A stretch of 64,000 bases of DNA from DASYXT01 sp035934555 (GTDB lineage Bacteria > Verrucomicrobiota > Verrucomicrobiia > Limisphaerales > UBA8199): positions 186,001-250,000 of the forward strand of contig DASYXT010000118.1 of assembly GCA_035934555.1 (NCBI GenBank), in the 5' to 3' direction. A program made the translations under genes and the position numbers. Below, piece after piece: positions 26,341 through 34,835 of the stretch (its first letter is position 1; the number at the start of each line of letters is the position of its first letter). The notes beneath the pieces were generated by a model. The model searched no databases. It saw nothing but the letters and a program-made list of their open reading frames with translations, and was not told the DNA's origin.

Positions 26341-27744
26341 ATGAACGTCACGCAAGTGGCCCTCTGCCCCAGTGAAGCTTCCCGCAACGCGCGGCGCCCG
26401 GCCCTTACCCCCGAGCTGCTGGCCGCCAGCGGCGCGCGCTACTCCAGAAACAACGAAGGACTCCAGGCTATCCTGTCCAAAATCGATCCGCAGAACCTCG
26501 AAAAATCCGTCGATTCGATTTTCCGCATGGTTGATTACGGCCACCAATCCATCGCCGATATGGTGCCCGTGGCGATGTTTATCGACGGCATTTCCATTTG
26601 GCTCGCCTATTATCTGTGGACGCTTTGCCCGACCGCTTCCGGCCAGGAATCCTCGACCCGTTATATCAAAATCTCCAATGAGGGGCTGATCCCCCCGGAG
26701 GTGCTGGGCATCCCCAAGGCGGAACTCGCCGCCTGGCAAACCCAGATGCAGCAATGTTTCCAGGCCTATCAAGCCTCCGTCGCCCTCTGGGAAGAACTGG
26801 CCGCACAAACGCCAGAAATTATGGGCATTCCGCAGTCGCTGCTGCAAGACCCCTCCGAACCGGCTCGGAAAAAGGTCGCGCGCATGCGACGCAATTACGC
26901 CTTTGATCGCGCCAGATACCTTCTACCTGTCAGCGCGGCGACCAATGTCATGCTCCTTTTGTCCGCTCGCGGCTGGGTCACCCTGTGCCAATGCCTCCTC
27001 TCGCATCCACTGCCCGAGGCCCAACAATTGGGCGCCCTGGTGCGAAACGAATTGGCGCTGGCGGCCCCTCGAATGCTCAAGTACGCCCGCGCAGAGGAAC
27101 CCAGCAAAAAGACGTTGGCAGATGAATTTGCCCGGGTGGTCGAGCTTGCTGCCAAAATCGGCCTCGAACCTGCCGCCGCTGCATCTGCCTCGGCTCGATC
27201 TTACCTTTCTGTGATGCCGCCGGACCATCTCCCACCAGACACACTTGCCGGGGCCCTGCGCCACCACCCGAACCGTTACGCCCCTTTCGGCAGCGCCCTC
27301 CAACGCACAGCCGTGCGCTTTGGCTGGTCGGCGATCGGCTTCGCCGAAATCCGTGACTTGAACCGCCATCGCACCGGCACGAAGTACTGCCCGCAAGTGC
27401 CCAGCGGGTTTTACTTTTCCGAAGATCAATTGCCGCCAGGCGCAGCGCCCCAACGCGAGCGGTTGCTGCTCCAGGCCGACATCGGCCGCGCCGCCTGCGC
27501 AGCCGCTCTGGACCGGCTCAAACGCGCCCAGCCCTCCTACATCTACTGGTCGGTACTCGGGACCGAATATCCCTTCGAACACACCACCACCGCCGACAAA
27601 TTCATTTATGAAGCGGAATTGCGCACCGGCCTCGGCGCCCATTTTCGCTATGCCAAGCACTTGCGCGATGTGCTCGCTTTGTGGTACGAGCGGTTCCCCG
27701 CCACCAAAGGATTGATTTTGGAAGGCAGCGCCGAACCGGAATAG
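26341..27744 (+). CDS. ThyX-family protein with duplicated halves
   Basis: ThyX is the FAD-dependent thymidylate synthase. This 467-residue protein is about twice the usual 220-250 residues. The N-terminal half holds MVDYGHQSIADM and SGQESSTRYIK, echoing the NExSxRY part of the ThyX motif. The C-terminal half holds IRDLNRHRTGTKYC, echoing the RHR part. A complete RHRxxSxNExSxRY motif is not present in either half. The pieces are complementary, so a single active site built from both halves is possible, but so is loss of activity. The rest of the C-terminal half (YEAELRTGLGAHFRYAKHLRDVL) is ThyX-like. Whether the organism also has ThyA cannot be seen here. Confidence 0.75.
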   Translation: MNVTQVALCPSEASRNARRPALTPELLAASGARYSRNNEGLQAILSKIDPQNLEKSVDSIFRMVDYGHQSIADMVPVAMFIDGISIWLAYYLWTLCPTASGQESSTRYIKISNEGLIPPEVLGIPKAELAAWQTQMQQCFQAYQASVALWEELAAQTPEIMGIPQSLLQDPSEPARKKVARMRRNYAFDRARYLLPVSAATNVMLLLSARGWVTLCQCLLSHPLPEAQQLGALVRNELALAAPRMLKYARAEEPSKKTLADEFARVVELAAKIGLEPAAAASASARSYLSVMPPDHLPPDTLAGALRHHPNRYAPFGSALQRTAVRFGWSAIGFAEIRDLNRHRTGTKYCPQVPSGFYFSEDQLPPGAAPQRERLLLQADIGRAACAAALDRLKRAQPSYIYWSVLGTEYPFEHTTTADKFIYEAELRTGLGAHFRYAKHLRDVLALWYERFPATKGLILEGSAEPE

Positions 27745-27749
27745 CGCGG

Positions 27750-27850
27750 CACGTGGACTTTAGTTCGCAACAACGTCCTAACGCGAGCGCGGCTTGAAGT
27801 TAACAGGACGGCTGTTTTGTAAAGGCTTGCTGCGGATCTAAAATCCGTCT
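27750..27850. repeat. REP-like inverted pair upstream of the dnaN 3' end
   Basis: The left arm includes GTGGACTTTAGTTCGCAACAACG and the right arm GCTTGCTGCGGATCTAAAATCC. They are imperfect inverted copies of the same REP core as at 19733-19821. They sit between the convergent ThyX-like and dnaN genes and could also act as a terminator. Confidence 0.55.
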
Positions 27851-27855
27851 CGCCC

Positions 27856-28965
27856 CTACGTCAGGCGCATCGGCATCACCACATACAGGAACGGCCCATT
27901 GATCTTGAGCACTCCAGGGCTGAGCTCATCGATCAGCTCGATGAAAACCTCGTCGTTGGTCAGCGCATTGAGTGGATCAATCATGTACTTCGGGTTGAAC
28001 GCGATCGCCATTTCAGGACCTTTGTAATTGATGGCCAGTGTCTCTTTTGCCTCACCCACTTCCGGAGAGTTGGCGGTAATTTCGAGCTTGTTTTTGCCGA
28101 AGTTCAACTTCACCGAGTTGGACTTCTCGCTGGTCATGATTTCGGCGCGACGCAACGCGTGCATCAATTCTTCCCGCATCAGCGTTACCCGTTCCTTGGT
28201 CTCAGAAGGAATCACCTGTCGGTAATTGGGATAATTGCCCTCAATCAGCTTGGTAACGATCAACACCGTCGAGCCTTTTTCGTCTTTGAGCGAAAACGAC
28301 GCCTGGTTCTCTGCGTAACGCAACTCCAACTCGCCCTTCTCCTGCAAAAGCCGGTTCAGTTCATTAACCGTTTTTGAAGGCACAATAAACTCGCCTTGGC
28401 TGCTCTCGGACACATCGACTTCCTCATCCACGAGCGCCAACCGCCGGCCATCCGTCGCCACCAGCGTCATCTTGTGGTCTTTCAAACTAAAAAATATCCC
28501 GTTCAAAACATACCGCGATTCATCAGTCGAAATGGCAAAGGAGGTCTTTTTCATCATTGCCGCAACGGTTTGCTGCGGCAGAACAACCTTTTTGTCCTCC
28601 TTGAATTTTGGCATCGGAGGGAACTCGTCCGCGCTTAAGCCGTGAATTTTATAGAAAGAGGAACCAGAACGAATTGTGCAGTAGTTCTTATCGTCAACTT
28701 CAAGGTCAATTTCTGAGTTGCTCAACTCGCGTACGATTCCAAACAGCCGTTTTACCGGAACGGTCGAAGCGCCTGGCCGTTTTACCTTTGCCTCTACCGC
28801 GCAGGAAATCGTCACGTCCAAATCCGTCGCGGTCAATTCGAGGCGTTCCCCTTCGGCGCGCAGCAGGACGTTGGAAAGAATCGGCAAAGTTGTCCGCGAG
28901 CTGACCACATTCTGAACCGCCTGCAGCCCGTTGATAATTTGCTCCTTTGAGATGGTCAGGTTCAT
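27856..28965 (-). CDS. dnaN: DNA polymerase III sliding clamp, beta subunit
   Basis: The processivity clamp of replication. The 369-residue length and three-domain layout fit: MNLTISKEQIINGLQAVQNVVSSRTTLPILSNVLLRAEGERLELTATDLDVTI is the usual opening (given here in pieces: NVVSSRTTLPILSN, LTATDLDVTI), YVLNGIFFSLKDHKMTLVATDGRRLAL lies at the second domain, and LSPGVLKINGPFLYVVMPMRL ends the protein. dnaA and recF, its frequent neighbours, are not adjacent; the upstream gene is a cysteine desulfurase. Confidence 0.97.
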   Translation of the reverse strand: MNLTISKEQIINGLQAVQNVVSSRTTLPILSNVLLRAEGERLELTATDLDVTISCAVEAKVKRPGASTVPVKRLFGIVRELSNSEIDLEVDDKNYCTIRSGSSFYKIHGLSADEFPPMPKFKEDKKVVLPQQTVAAMMKKTSFAISTDESRYVLNGIFFSLKDHKMTLVATDGRRLALVDEEVDVSESSQGEFIVPSKTVNELNRLLQEKGELELRYAENQASFSLKDEKGSTVLIVTKLIEGNYPNYRQVIPSETKERVTLMREELMHALRRAEIMTSEKSNSVKLNFGKNKLEITANSPEVGEAKETLAINYKGPEMAIAFNPKYMIDPLNALTNDEVFIELIDELSPGVLKINGPFLYVVMPMRLT

Positions 28966-29212
28966 GTGCGCTTAATATGTATTCTGCTGATCAAGATCAA
29001 CTATCCGTATTAAGGGTTGTCAATAAGGCAAACAAACCCGCATGTCAAGGTTACCGCAGGCACTTACGCAGCGCGCGGGAAACGTTTTTCCTTTTATTAC
29101 ATTTTTGAACAAAAGCTTCTCACTCCGTTATTCACGCTGCCCACATTTCATTCACAACCAACGTGCAAGTTGTTGGACCACTTGTTCCGATTCCCAACAA
29201 GTCAAAGCAGGA
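28966..29212 (-). promoter_or_regulatory. AT-rich leader of dnaN
   Basis: The 247 bases between dnaN and the cysteine desulfurase are clearly more AT-rich than their surroundings. Read on the minus strand they contain TTGACA words at about 65-90 bases before the start and a TGATCAAGATCA palindrome near the start codon, so a promoter is likely here. No exact DnaA box is present; the nearest match, TTATTCACG, has two mismatches. I would not call an origin. Confidence 0.35.
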
Positions 29213-30355
29213 TCATTTTCGTACGCGCCGGATCAATTCCGGCAACACCTGCTCGACGTAAGCAACCTCTTCTTCCGTGGATTCTCGCCCGAGCGAGAAA
29301 CGCACCAATGCGTTGGACAGCGGCGCCTGCAACCCTAATGCCTGAATGACATGCGACGGTTCGAGGGAGCCGGCCGAGCAGGCCGAACCACTCGAGGCGC
29401 AGATGCCCTCCATATCGAGCGCCGCCAGCAACGCAATGCTGTCGGAACCCTCCACAACAAATGCCAGAGTATTGGCCAATCGCTGCACGCGCGCGCCCAC
29501 GATTTGCGCACCCGCTATCTTCTCGACGCTACGCGCCAAACGCTCTGTTAAGGCGAGCAGCCGTTCACGCTCGAATACTGGTGGCTGAACGAACCGCTCC
29601 AGCGCCTCGGCCAACCCAATAATCCCCGCCAGGTTCTCTGTGCCTGCCCGGCGCTCATTTTCGTGCGCACCCCCGAGCAACACGGAGTCGGGGTGCAATG
29701 GCGATTTAACGAACAGCGCGCCGGCCCCTTTTGGCCCGTGAAGCTTATGCGCGCACACAGAAACCAGGTCCGCATTGAATTGATGGATGTCCCGGAACGG
29801 TTTCTTGCCGAACCACTGCACCGCATCGGTGTGAAAACGCACCCCACGCGCCCGGCACACCGCTCCTAACTCGGCCACAGGCTGGATCGTGCCGATTTCG
29901 TTATTTGCCGCCATAATCGAGACCAAGGTCGTGTCCGGCCGCAGCGCCCGTTCCAGCGACTCCACCCCAACCGTCCCCTCGCGGTTCACGGGCAGGCGGG
30001 TCACTTCAAAACCTTCCTTCTTCTCCAGATAATCGAACGCATGGAGCACGGCATGGTGTTCCACGGTTGAGGTGACAAGGTGTTTTCCTTTTGGCTTGAG
30101 CACCCTGGCTGTGCCCAGAATTGCCAGGTTCGCACTCTCCGTGCCGCCGCTGGTGAACACGACTTCACCAGGTTTGCCGCCCAGCACCCGGGCGACCCGT
30201 TCACGCGCCTCGTCCAGCGCTGCCCGCGCGCGCCGGCCTACCCGGTGCACACTGGACGGGTTGCCCCAGATTTCGTTGAGGAACGGCAGCATCGCTTGCC
30301 GGACCTGCTCATCCAGCGGCGTAGTGGCGTTGTAATCGAAATATACCGTTTTCAT
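29213..30355 (-). CDS. Cysteine desulfurase (NifS/IscS family)
   Basis: A PLP enzyme that takes sulfur from cysteine for Fe-S clusters, thiolated tRNA or Moco. The start at 30355 gives MKTVYFDYNATTPLDEQV and 380 residues. Other signatures are FTSGGTESANLAIL, TSTVEHHAVLHAFDYL, the PLP lysine in VSVCAHKLHGPKGAGAL, and the catalytic Cys loop SSGSACSAGSLEPSHV near the C-terminus, of group I type. It precedes dnaN and follows, 36 bases away, a sulfite-oxidase-like gene, so it may supply sulfur for its molybdenum cofactor, but general Fe-S supply is at least as likely. No iscU or iscR is adjacent. Confidence 0.94.
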   Translation of the reverse strand: MKTVYFDYNATTPLDEQVRQAMLPFLNEIWGNPSSVHRVGRRARAALDEARERVARVLGGKPGEVVFTSGGTESANLAILGTARVLKPKGKHLVTSTVEHHAVLHAFDYLEKKEGFEVTRLPVNREGTVGVESLERALRPDTTLVSIMAANNEIGTIQPVAELGAVCRARGVRFHTDAVQWFGKKPFRDIHQFNADLVSVCAHKLHGPKGAGALFVKSPLHPDSVLLGGAHENERRAGTENLAGIIGLAEALERFVQPPVFERERLLALTERLARSVEKIAGAQIVGARVQRLANTLAFVVEGSDSIALLAALDMEGICASSGSACSAGSLEPSHVIQALGLQAPLSNALVRFSLGRESTEEEVAYVEQVLPELIRRVRK

Positions 30356-30391
30356 CTGCCGGGAGAAAGCGCGCTGCCCAACCATGGTGGT

Positions 30392-31066
30392 TCAAACCGC
30401 CTCAGCCGCAAAGCCCGGCGGCGGCTGGTCTTTGCGGGCAAACCGATCTTCGCTCCATGGGTCGGCTGTATTCGAGTAACCGCGCAACTCCCAAAACCCA
30501 AGCAGATCCCGGTCAAGAAACGTAATCTCGCGGATGAACTTGGCGCCTTTCCAAGCGTAACGTTTGGGAATGATGACCCGGGCAGGTCCGCCGTGCTCGC
30601 TCGACAACGGTTTCCCATTCCACCGGTGCGCGATTAACACGTCATCATCCAGGCACACCGACAATGGATTGTTCGTCGAGTAGCCGTCGTAACTCTTGAA
30701 GAACACATGCGATGCTTCGGGTTTGGGGTGAACAAGGTCCGCGAGCGTGAAAAAGGCAATACCTTCCCACGTCATATCGAATTGGCTCCACGTCGTTACA
30801 CAATGGAAATCGCTGATATCCTTAAACTGCGGCAAGGAGAGGAACTGCTGCCAGTTGAGCGTCACCGGGTTTTCCACCAGTCCGCCAATCTTAAGTTCCC
30901 ATTTGTCCAACGGCACCTCGGGGCGGAGCCCGAGGTCCAGAACCGGGAAGTTGTGCACCTGCCGCTGGCCGGGCGGCAGACGGTCCTGCGAGCGAAGGGG
31001 CCGACCGGTTTTTCCGGCCATTTTCTGCGCCCAGCGCTCCTTTGCGGCAATGTAGGATTCCTTCAT
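30392..31066 (-). CDS. Sulfite-oxidase-like molybdopterin oxidoreductase
   Basis: A 224-residue protein with the SuoX/MsrP-type oxidoreductase domain. It shows FPVLDLGLRPEVPLDKWELKIGG, then the Mo-ligating Cys in DFHCVTTWSQFD (residue about 89), GYSTNNPLSV and SSEHGGPARVIIPKRYAWKGAKFI. This short group, without a signal peptide or haem domain, is widespread; its substrate is unknown, sulfite and sulfoxides being guesses. It is the upstream partner of a cysteine desulfurase on the same strand. The dihaem cytochrome c further upstream, also minus strand, could be an electron partner, but it is exported while this protein seems not to be. Confidence 0.85.
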   Translation of the reverse strand: MKESYIAAKERWAQKMAGKTGRPLRSQDRLPPGQRQVHNFPVLDLGLRPEVPLDKWELKIGGLVENPVTLNWQQFLSLPQFKDISDFHCVTTWSQFDMTWEGIAFFTLADLVHPKPEASHVFFKSYDGYSTNNPLSVCLDDDVLIAHRWNGKPLSSEHGGPARVIIPKRYAWKGAKFIREITFLDRDLLGFWELRGYSNTADPWSEDRFARKDQPPPGFAAEAV

Positions 31067-31250
31067 TCCCCAAGGATACTGCTTCAGGCTGCCGCGGTCC
31101 GCAAGGGTCGGTCGAAGGGTGAGACAACAGCGGGCGCAGGACAGATTTCTTCTATGCAGCGATAGGCAGGCAGTCGTTCTGGGCGGCCAACGTGTTCAAA
31201 TGGTCTTTCCAGAATGTGTCCAGCCGCCGGCTGGCGCCGCACTCAAGCGC

Positions 31251-32075
31251 TCATTCCCAGGCGTTGGGCTTTTCGGGCGCCGAGTGCGCCAACTCGCGCG
31301 GGGCTTCCGGTTCCTTCTCGGCCCGCAGCGCCTTGACCTCGCTGGGCAACACTTGCTTTCCAGAGTTGCCGAACGAATTGTAAACGTAAGTCAGCACGTT
31401 GGCGATATCCGCATCGCTCAGCGGGAACTTCGGCATCGAATTGTTAAATGTTTTTCCATTCACCACAATTTGTCCCTGGCGCCCGTGGAGCAGCACCTTG
31501 ACCGCCCTGGCCTTGTCGCCGTTCAGAAAATCCGAGCCGGCCAGCGGCGGAAACTTGTCCGGGATACCCAGTCCCGTTGCCTGATGACAGGGCGTGCACA
31601 CCATCGCGAACAGTTGCTTGCCATGTTGAATTTGCTGCGGCTTGGCTCCGGAATCTTCCTCCTTGGGCAACGTGCCCATGGGCGCACCCTCCTCGACCCA
31701 TTCACGCACTGTCTGCCGCTCCTGCTCGGTCAGTGAACGGGCTTCCGGCCCGTCGCCCGCCGGCATCGGCTGCTTGTAGTATTCTCCTTTGTAAGCATCC
31801 CAGATCCGGCGCTTGATCTCCATGCGTTTGGCGTGCGCCGTTTTATAATCATCCCAGTTGGGCAACAGCCGCTCCTGGTCGCTATGGCACCGGGCGCATT
31901 TGCCCATAAAGATCGGCAACACGTCCTGCAGGTAGGTCACTGCGGGAGGCGCCGCCGCCGGTTGAGCCGCCGTCTTGCCCGCCGCCGGTTGGGCCCCCAA
32001 ACCAGTCGCTTCGAAGCCTGCCAGCAGCAGTCCGCCCGTTACCAGAACCACCAACAATTCCGTTTTCGCTCTCAT
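31251..32075 (-). CDS. Exported dihaem cytochrome c
   Basis: A 274-residue protein with a signal peptide (about residues 1-28) and two c-type haem sites: CARCH near residue 60 and CTPCH near residue 161. The first haem domain, with PIFMGKCARCHSDQERLLPNW and a later AGDGPEARSLTEQERQTVREWVEEG, is of the planctomycete/verrucomicrobial cytochrome type. The second is a class I domain with a distal Met in NNSMPKFPLSDADIANVLTYV. It probably carries electrons in the periplasm. A mature N-terminal Ala/Pro-rich stretch precedes the first haem. It is 184 bases from the sulfite-oxidase-like gene, on the same strand. Confidence 0.88.
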   Translation of the reverse strand: MRAKTELLVVLVTGGLLLAGFEATGLGAQPAAGKTAAQPAAAPPAVTYLQDVLPIFMGKCARCHSDQERLLPNWDDYKTAHAKRMEIKRRIWDAYKGEYYKQPMPAGDGPEARSLTEQERQTVREWVEEGAPMGTLPKEEDSGAKPQQIQHGKQLFAMVCTPCHQATGLGIPDKFPPLAGSDFLNGDKARAVKVLLHGRQGQIVVNGKTFNNSMPKFPLSDADIANVLTYVYNSFGNSGKQVLPSEVKALRAEKEPEAPRELAHSAPEKPNAWE

Positions 32076-32306
32076 GCCGGCACGCTAGTCCGCCGCACGA
32101 TTCCCCGCCCCACCTTGGTTGGCGATTACTGACCATTTTTTGGCATAAGCAGAACAACAAATGGCAGTGGTAGATCATGGGTCTGCGCTAATGGCATTTG
32201 CCGCTGCGCCCGCGTGGAGCTAAACCAACCTTGGGTTGCCAACTCCTGGTGAAATAGGCTCTCCTTTAGTTGCTTTGTGCCGCACAAAAAGCGGTGCTCA
32301 AGCAGA

Positions 32307-33338
32307 TCAGGCCGTGGACAGGGCAGGAAATAACTCCGGGTAAAAGGTCCGGGAACAATCCGGGCAGATGCTGTGGGTGAAGTTGGCGTTGGAGTGCTGC
32401 CGGACATACAATTCGATTTGACTCCAATAGCCCTGGTCATCGCGGATTTTTTTGCAATGAGCGCAGATGGGGAGCAGGCCGCTGAGAGTTTTGACTTCGG
32501 CCAGCGCCGCTTGCAGTTGAAGGACGAGTTGTTCGCGTTCACGTTCCGTTTTGCGCCGTTCGGTCACATCCCGGGCGATCGTGGAGGCCCCGACGATGTT
32601 GCCGAGTGTATCACGGACCGGGGAGATGCTGAGAGACACTTCGACGATCCGGTTGTCGCGAGTGCGGCGGGTGGTCTCAAAATGCTGAATTTGCTCTCCG
32701 CGCGCGACCCGCTCCAATATCGGGATGTGTTCATTCACGCGGTCTGCCGGCAGCAGCATATCGATGGAACGGCCCAGGGCTTCTGCGGCAGTGTAGCCAT
32801 ACAGTCTTTCGGCGGCGGCGTTCCAACTGGAGATGACGCCGCCGAGGTCTTTCCCGATAATCGCGTCGTCCGAGGACTCGACAATCGCGGCGAGCCGGTG
32901 CAGGGCTTCCAGGTGCTGTTGCACAGAGTTGTGGGCGGCCCGTTCGCGACCGAGGGCCAGGCGGGCCTTCCGTGACAGAAGGAACACGCCCGAGGAGATC
33001 ACGATAAAACATGCCGCGTTGACCCGGTCAGCAGGGCTCGCAATAGCCAAAGAGTGCCGGGGCGCGACGAACCACCAATCTCCCAGCCCCAAGCTGGCAA
33101 CCATTGTCAAAAAAACCGGCCCGGTGTCAGCAAAATGGGCGACCGCACACACGGCGAAGAAGAAGAGGACATAAGGGAGGCGGTCTCCCCAAAGCGGGTC
33201 GAGCAACCAGCGAAGCAGAAGCGCCAGGCCCAGGCACCCGCCAGCCAAGGCGTAGGCGCGCCATCCAGTCAGGTGGGGGCTGGTTTCCCACCAGGCCGCA
33301 GCCTTTCCGGGCGCACAATTGGCAGAAAGGGGTATCAC
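32307..33338 (-). CDS. Membrane PAS sensor with C-terminal Cys4 motif and no enzymatic output
   Basis: A 343-residue protein. Residues about 25-125 hold several membrane spans of the DUF4118/KdpD-like type (LGLALLLRWLLDPLWGDRLPYVLFFFAVCAVAHF). Residues about 145-265 are a PAS-PAC domain (SSDDAIIGKDLGGVISSWNAAAERLYGYTAAEALGRS, then GNIVGASTIARDVTERRK). A short coiled-coil follows. The last about 55 residues read PICAHCKKIRDDQGYW...SICPDCSRTFYPE, a Cys-X2-Cys pair in each half that looks like a zinc or redox site. No kinase, GGDEF or other output domain exists, so signalling may pass through this motif to a partner. It is divergent from the tmRNA gene. Confidence 0.82.
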   Translation of the reverse strand: MIPLSANCAPGKAAAWWETSPHLTGWRAYALAGGCLGLALLLRWLLDPLWGDRLPYVLFFFAVCAVAHFADTGPVFLTMVASLGLGDWWFVAPRHSLAIASPADRVNAACFIVISSGVFLLSRKARLALGRERAAHNSVQQHLEALHRLAAIVESSDDAIIGKDLGGVISSWNAAAERLYGYTAAEALGRSIDMLLPADRVNEHIPILERVARGEQIQHFETTRRTRDNRIVEVSLSISPVRDTLGNIVGASTIARDVTERRKTEREREQLVLQLQAALAEVKTLSGLLPICAHCKKIRDDQGYWSQIELYVRQHSNANFTHSICPDCSRTFYPELFPALSTA

Positions 33339-33418
33339 GCGTGGTTGCAGAGCGGAGCATTTTACAGGCCAAAAGGTGGGGCTGGCTCAAAAAGCCATTT
33401 TCAATGGCGGTTGCCTCC

Positions 33419-33447
33419 TTGACGCCCCGGTTGACAGCGGCGATAGT
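33419..33447 (+). promoter_or_regulatory. Probable promoter of the tmRNA gene
   Basis: TTGACG (33419-33424), a 17-base spacer and GATAGT (33442-33447) lie 15 bases before the mature 5' end at 33463. This would leave a short leader for RNase P to remove. The -10 box is imperfect. Confidence 0.5.
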
Positions 33448-33462
33448 CTCAGCAGTTCTTTG

Positions 33463-33819
33463 GGGGGCGTACTGGTTTCGACTTGGCCGGTGCGTCAGGG
33501 GCGGCATGCCGAGGATGGTTCGTTGGCCTCGTTAATCATCGGACCAAAACAATAATTGCTAACCAAGAATTAGCTCTCGCGGCCTAATGTGTCGCGACGT
33601 TCACCGGTGGACACCTGCTACGCCGGATGAACGCCACAGCAGGTGTAGGCTTGGCGCGGCGTCCGCGCGCGTTGGGCTGAAGTTCTTATCTGTGGGCTAG
33701 GCTGGGCGGCTCGGTGTCAGGCCGCTATCGCCCGGCAGAAAACTTTCTCCTGACTAAGCATGTAGTCGCTGCTGGCAAATTTGCCAAGGACGCGGGTTCA
33801 ACTCCCGCCGCCTCCACCA
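33463..33819 (+). ncRNA. ssrA: Transfer-messenger RNA
   Basis: tmRNA rescues stalled ribosomes and tags the unfinished protein. The 5' end GGGGGCG pairs with CGCCTCC near the 3' end, followed by an encoded ACCA. The tRNA-like half shows the canonical GGTTTCGAC near the 5' end, then AAGCATGTAG and GACGCGGGTTCAACTCCCGC at the 3' end. The tag reading frame probably starts at GCT 33558 and reads ANQELALAA, followed by TAA at 33585; the LALAA end is the usual degradation signal. The gene is about 357 nt, a normal length, and ends four bases before the convergent aldo/keto reductase stop. Confidence 0.95.
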
Positions 33820-33822
33820 TTT

Positions 33823-34788
33823 CTAGATGTCCTGGTGCTGCCGCAGGAAGCTCCGCATGGCGAGTTTCTTTGCTGGGTTGATCGACTCCTCAAGTTTTCG
33901 GCGTTCCCGCACGGGCATAGGCGTGAAAGCACGGGCCAAGGCTGCGTTGTGTTCGATATGTTCGACCGCGGGCATGCCGACACTTGCCAGGCTCACCCCC
34001 AATGACAGCGCGTAACTGAGCAGTTTCTCGACCGGAGCAGCCCCGAGCAATTGCTCCTGCCCGAAGACTTTCATGGCGATCACCCCCAGGCGCTTCCTAT
34101 TCGCTACCGGCAACGCGAGCCGTTCAAAGCTCCCGGCGCCTAGAGCCTTGACCTTCATTCCACCGGGGTCGTCGGTCATCCTGGCCAGGCCGGCGTTCAG
34201 CGCCATTTGCACGCAATCGAAATCATGCCGCTCAAGAGCCGTTTTCAGTACGCCGGGGTCGCTGTGTGACGTGATGCCGATCGCTCGGGTGAGTTTTTGG
34301 TCGCGTGCTTCGTACAACGCTTCCAGCACTCCCCCTTTGGCTTCGATGGCCTGCAGGTCATCCGCGCCTCGCAAGGTATGAATATGGAGGACATCGAGAT
34401 GATCGGTTTGAAGCCGCTTCAGACTTAGCTCGATCTGCCGGCGGGCAGCGTCGGCCTTGCGGCTCGGGATTTTGGTCGCCAGAACTACTTCTCCCCGGCG
34501 ACTGGGCATCATACGGCCGATGCGCTCTTCGCTTTTGCCGCCGCCGTAGTCATGCGCGGTGTCGAGGTAACGGATGCCCAGGTCAATTGCGCGGTTGAGC
34601 GCCCTGAGAGCCGCGTCCTCCTCTTTGTACATCAGGAACCGGCTGCCCGAGCCGAAGCCGAGGATGGGCACCCGGATGCCAGTGCGCCCGAGGACCCGCG
34701 TCGGAAAGGCTTCCGTTTGGGCGTGGCCGATGATGGGGGCGGCCACTAAGCCGGCGGCCACAGTTTCAAGGAATTGTCGGCGGTTCAT
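33823..34788 (-). CDS. Exported aldo/keto reductase (Tat-type N-terminus)
   Basis: A 321-residue AKR. The N-terminus MNRRQFLETVAAGLVAAPIIG has a twin-arginine signal shape, so the protein may be exported folded, with its NADP cofactor. The AKR features are LGRTGIRVPILGFGSG, the Asp and Tyr in YLDTAHDYGGGKSEERIG, Lys in VVLATKIPSRK, and His in LDVLHIHTLRG. The C-terminal cofactor region is less canonical (VGMPAVEHIEHNAALA). Predicted Tat-exported AKRs are frequent in this phylum and their substrates are unknown. It converges on ssrA with only three bases between them. Confidence 0.85.
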   Translation of the reverse strand: MNRRQFLETVAAGLVAAPIIGHAQTEAFPTRVLGRTGIRVPILGFGSGSRFLMYKEEDAALRALNRAIDLGIRYLDTAHDYGGGKSEERIGRMMPSRRGEVVLATKIPSRKADAARRQIELSLKRLQTDHLDVLHIHTLRGADDLQAIEAKGGVLEALYEARDQKLTRAIGITSHSDPGVLKTALERHDFDCVQMALNAGLARMTDDPGGMKVKALGAGSFERLALPVANRKRLGVIAMKVFGQEQLLGAAPVEKLLSYALSLGVSLASVGMPAVEHIEHNAALARAFTPMPVRERRKLEESINPAKKLAMRSFLRQHQDI

Positions 34789-34835
34789 ACGGCCAGAAAC
34801 TCTTACTCGGCAGTGGAGAACGCAAGCTCGGATTT

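Noticed and set aside
28966..29212. Replication origin beside dnaN
   Set aside because: No exact DnaA boxes and no dnaA neighbour; the AT-rich gap is better explained as a promoter region.
31119..31736. Plus-strand frame opposite the cytochrome c
   Set aside because: The minus strand encodes two CxxCH haem motifs and a signal peptide; the plus frame has no features.
33319..33555. Open frames running through the tmRNA gene
   Set aside because: They cover an RNA with clear tRNA-like ends and a tag frame; the codons are not protein-like.
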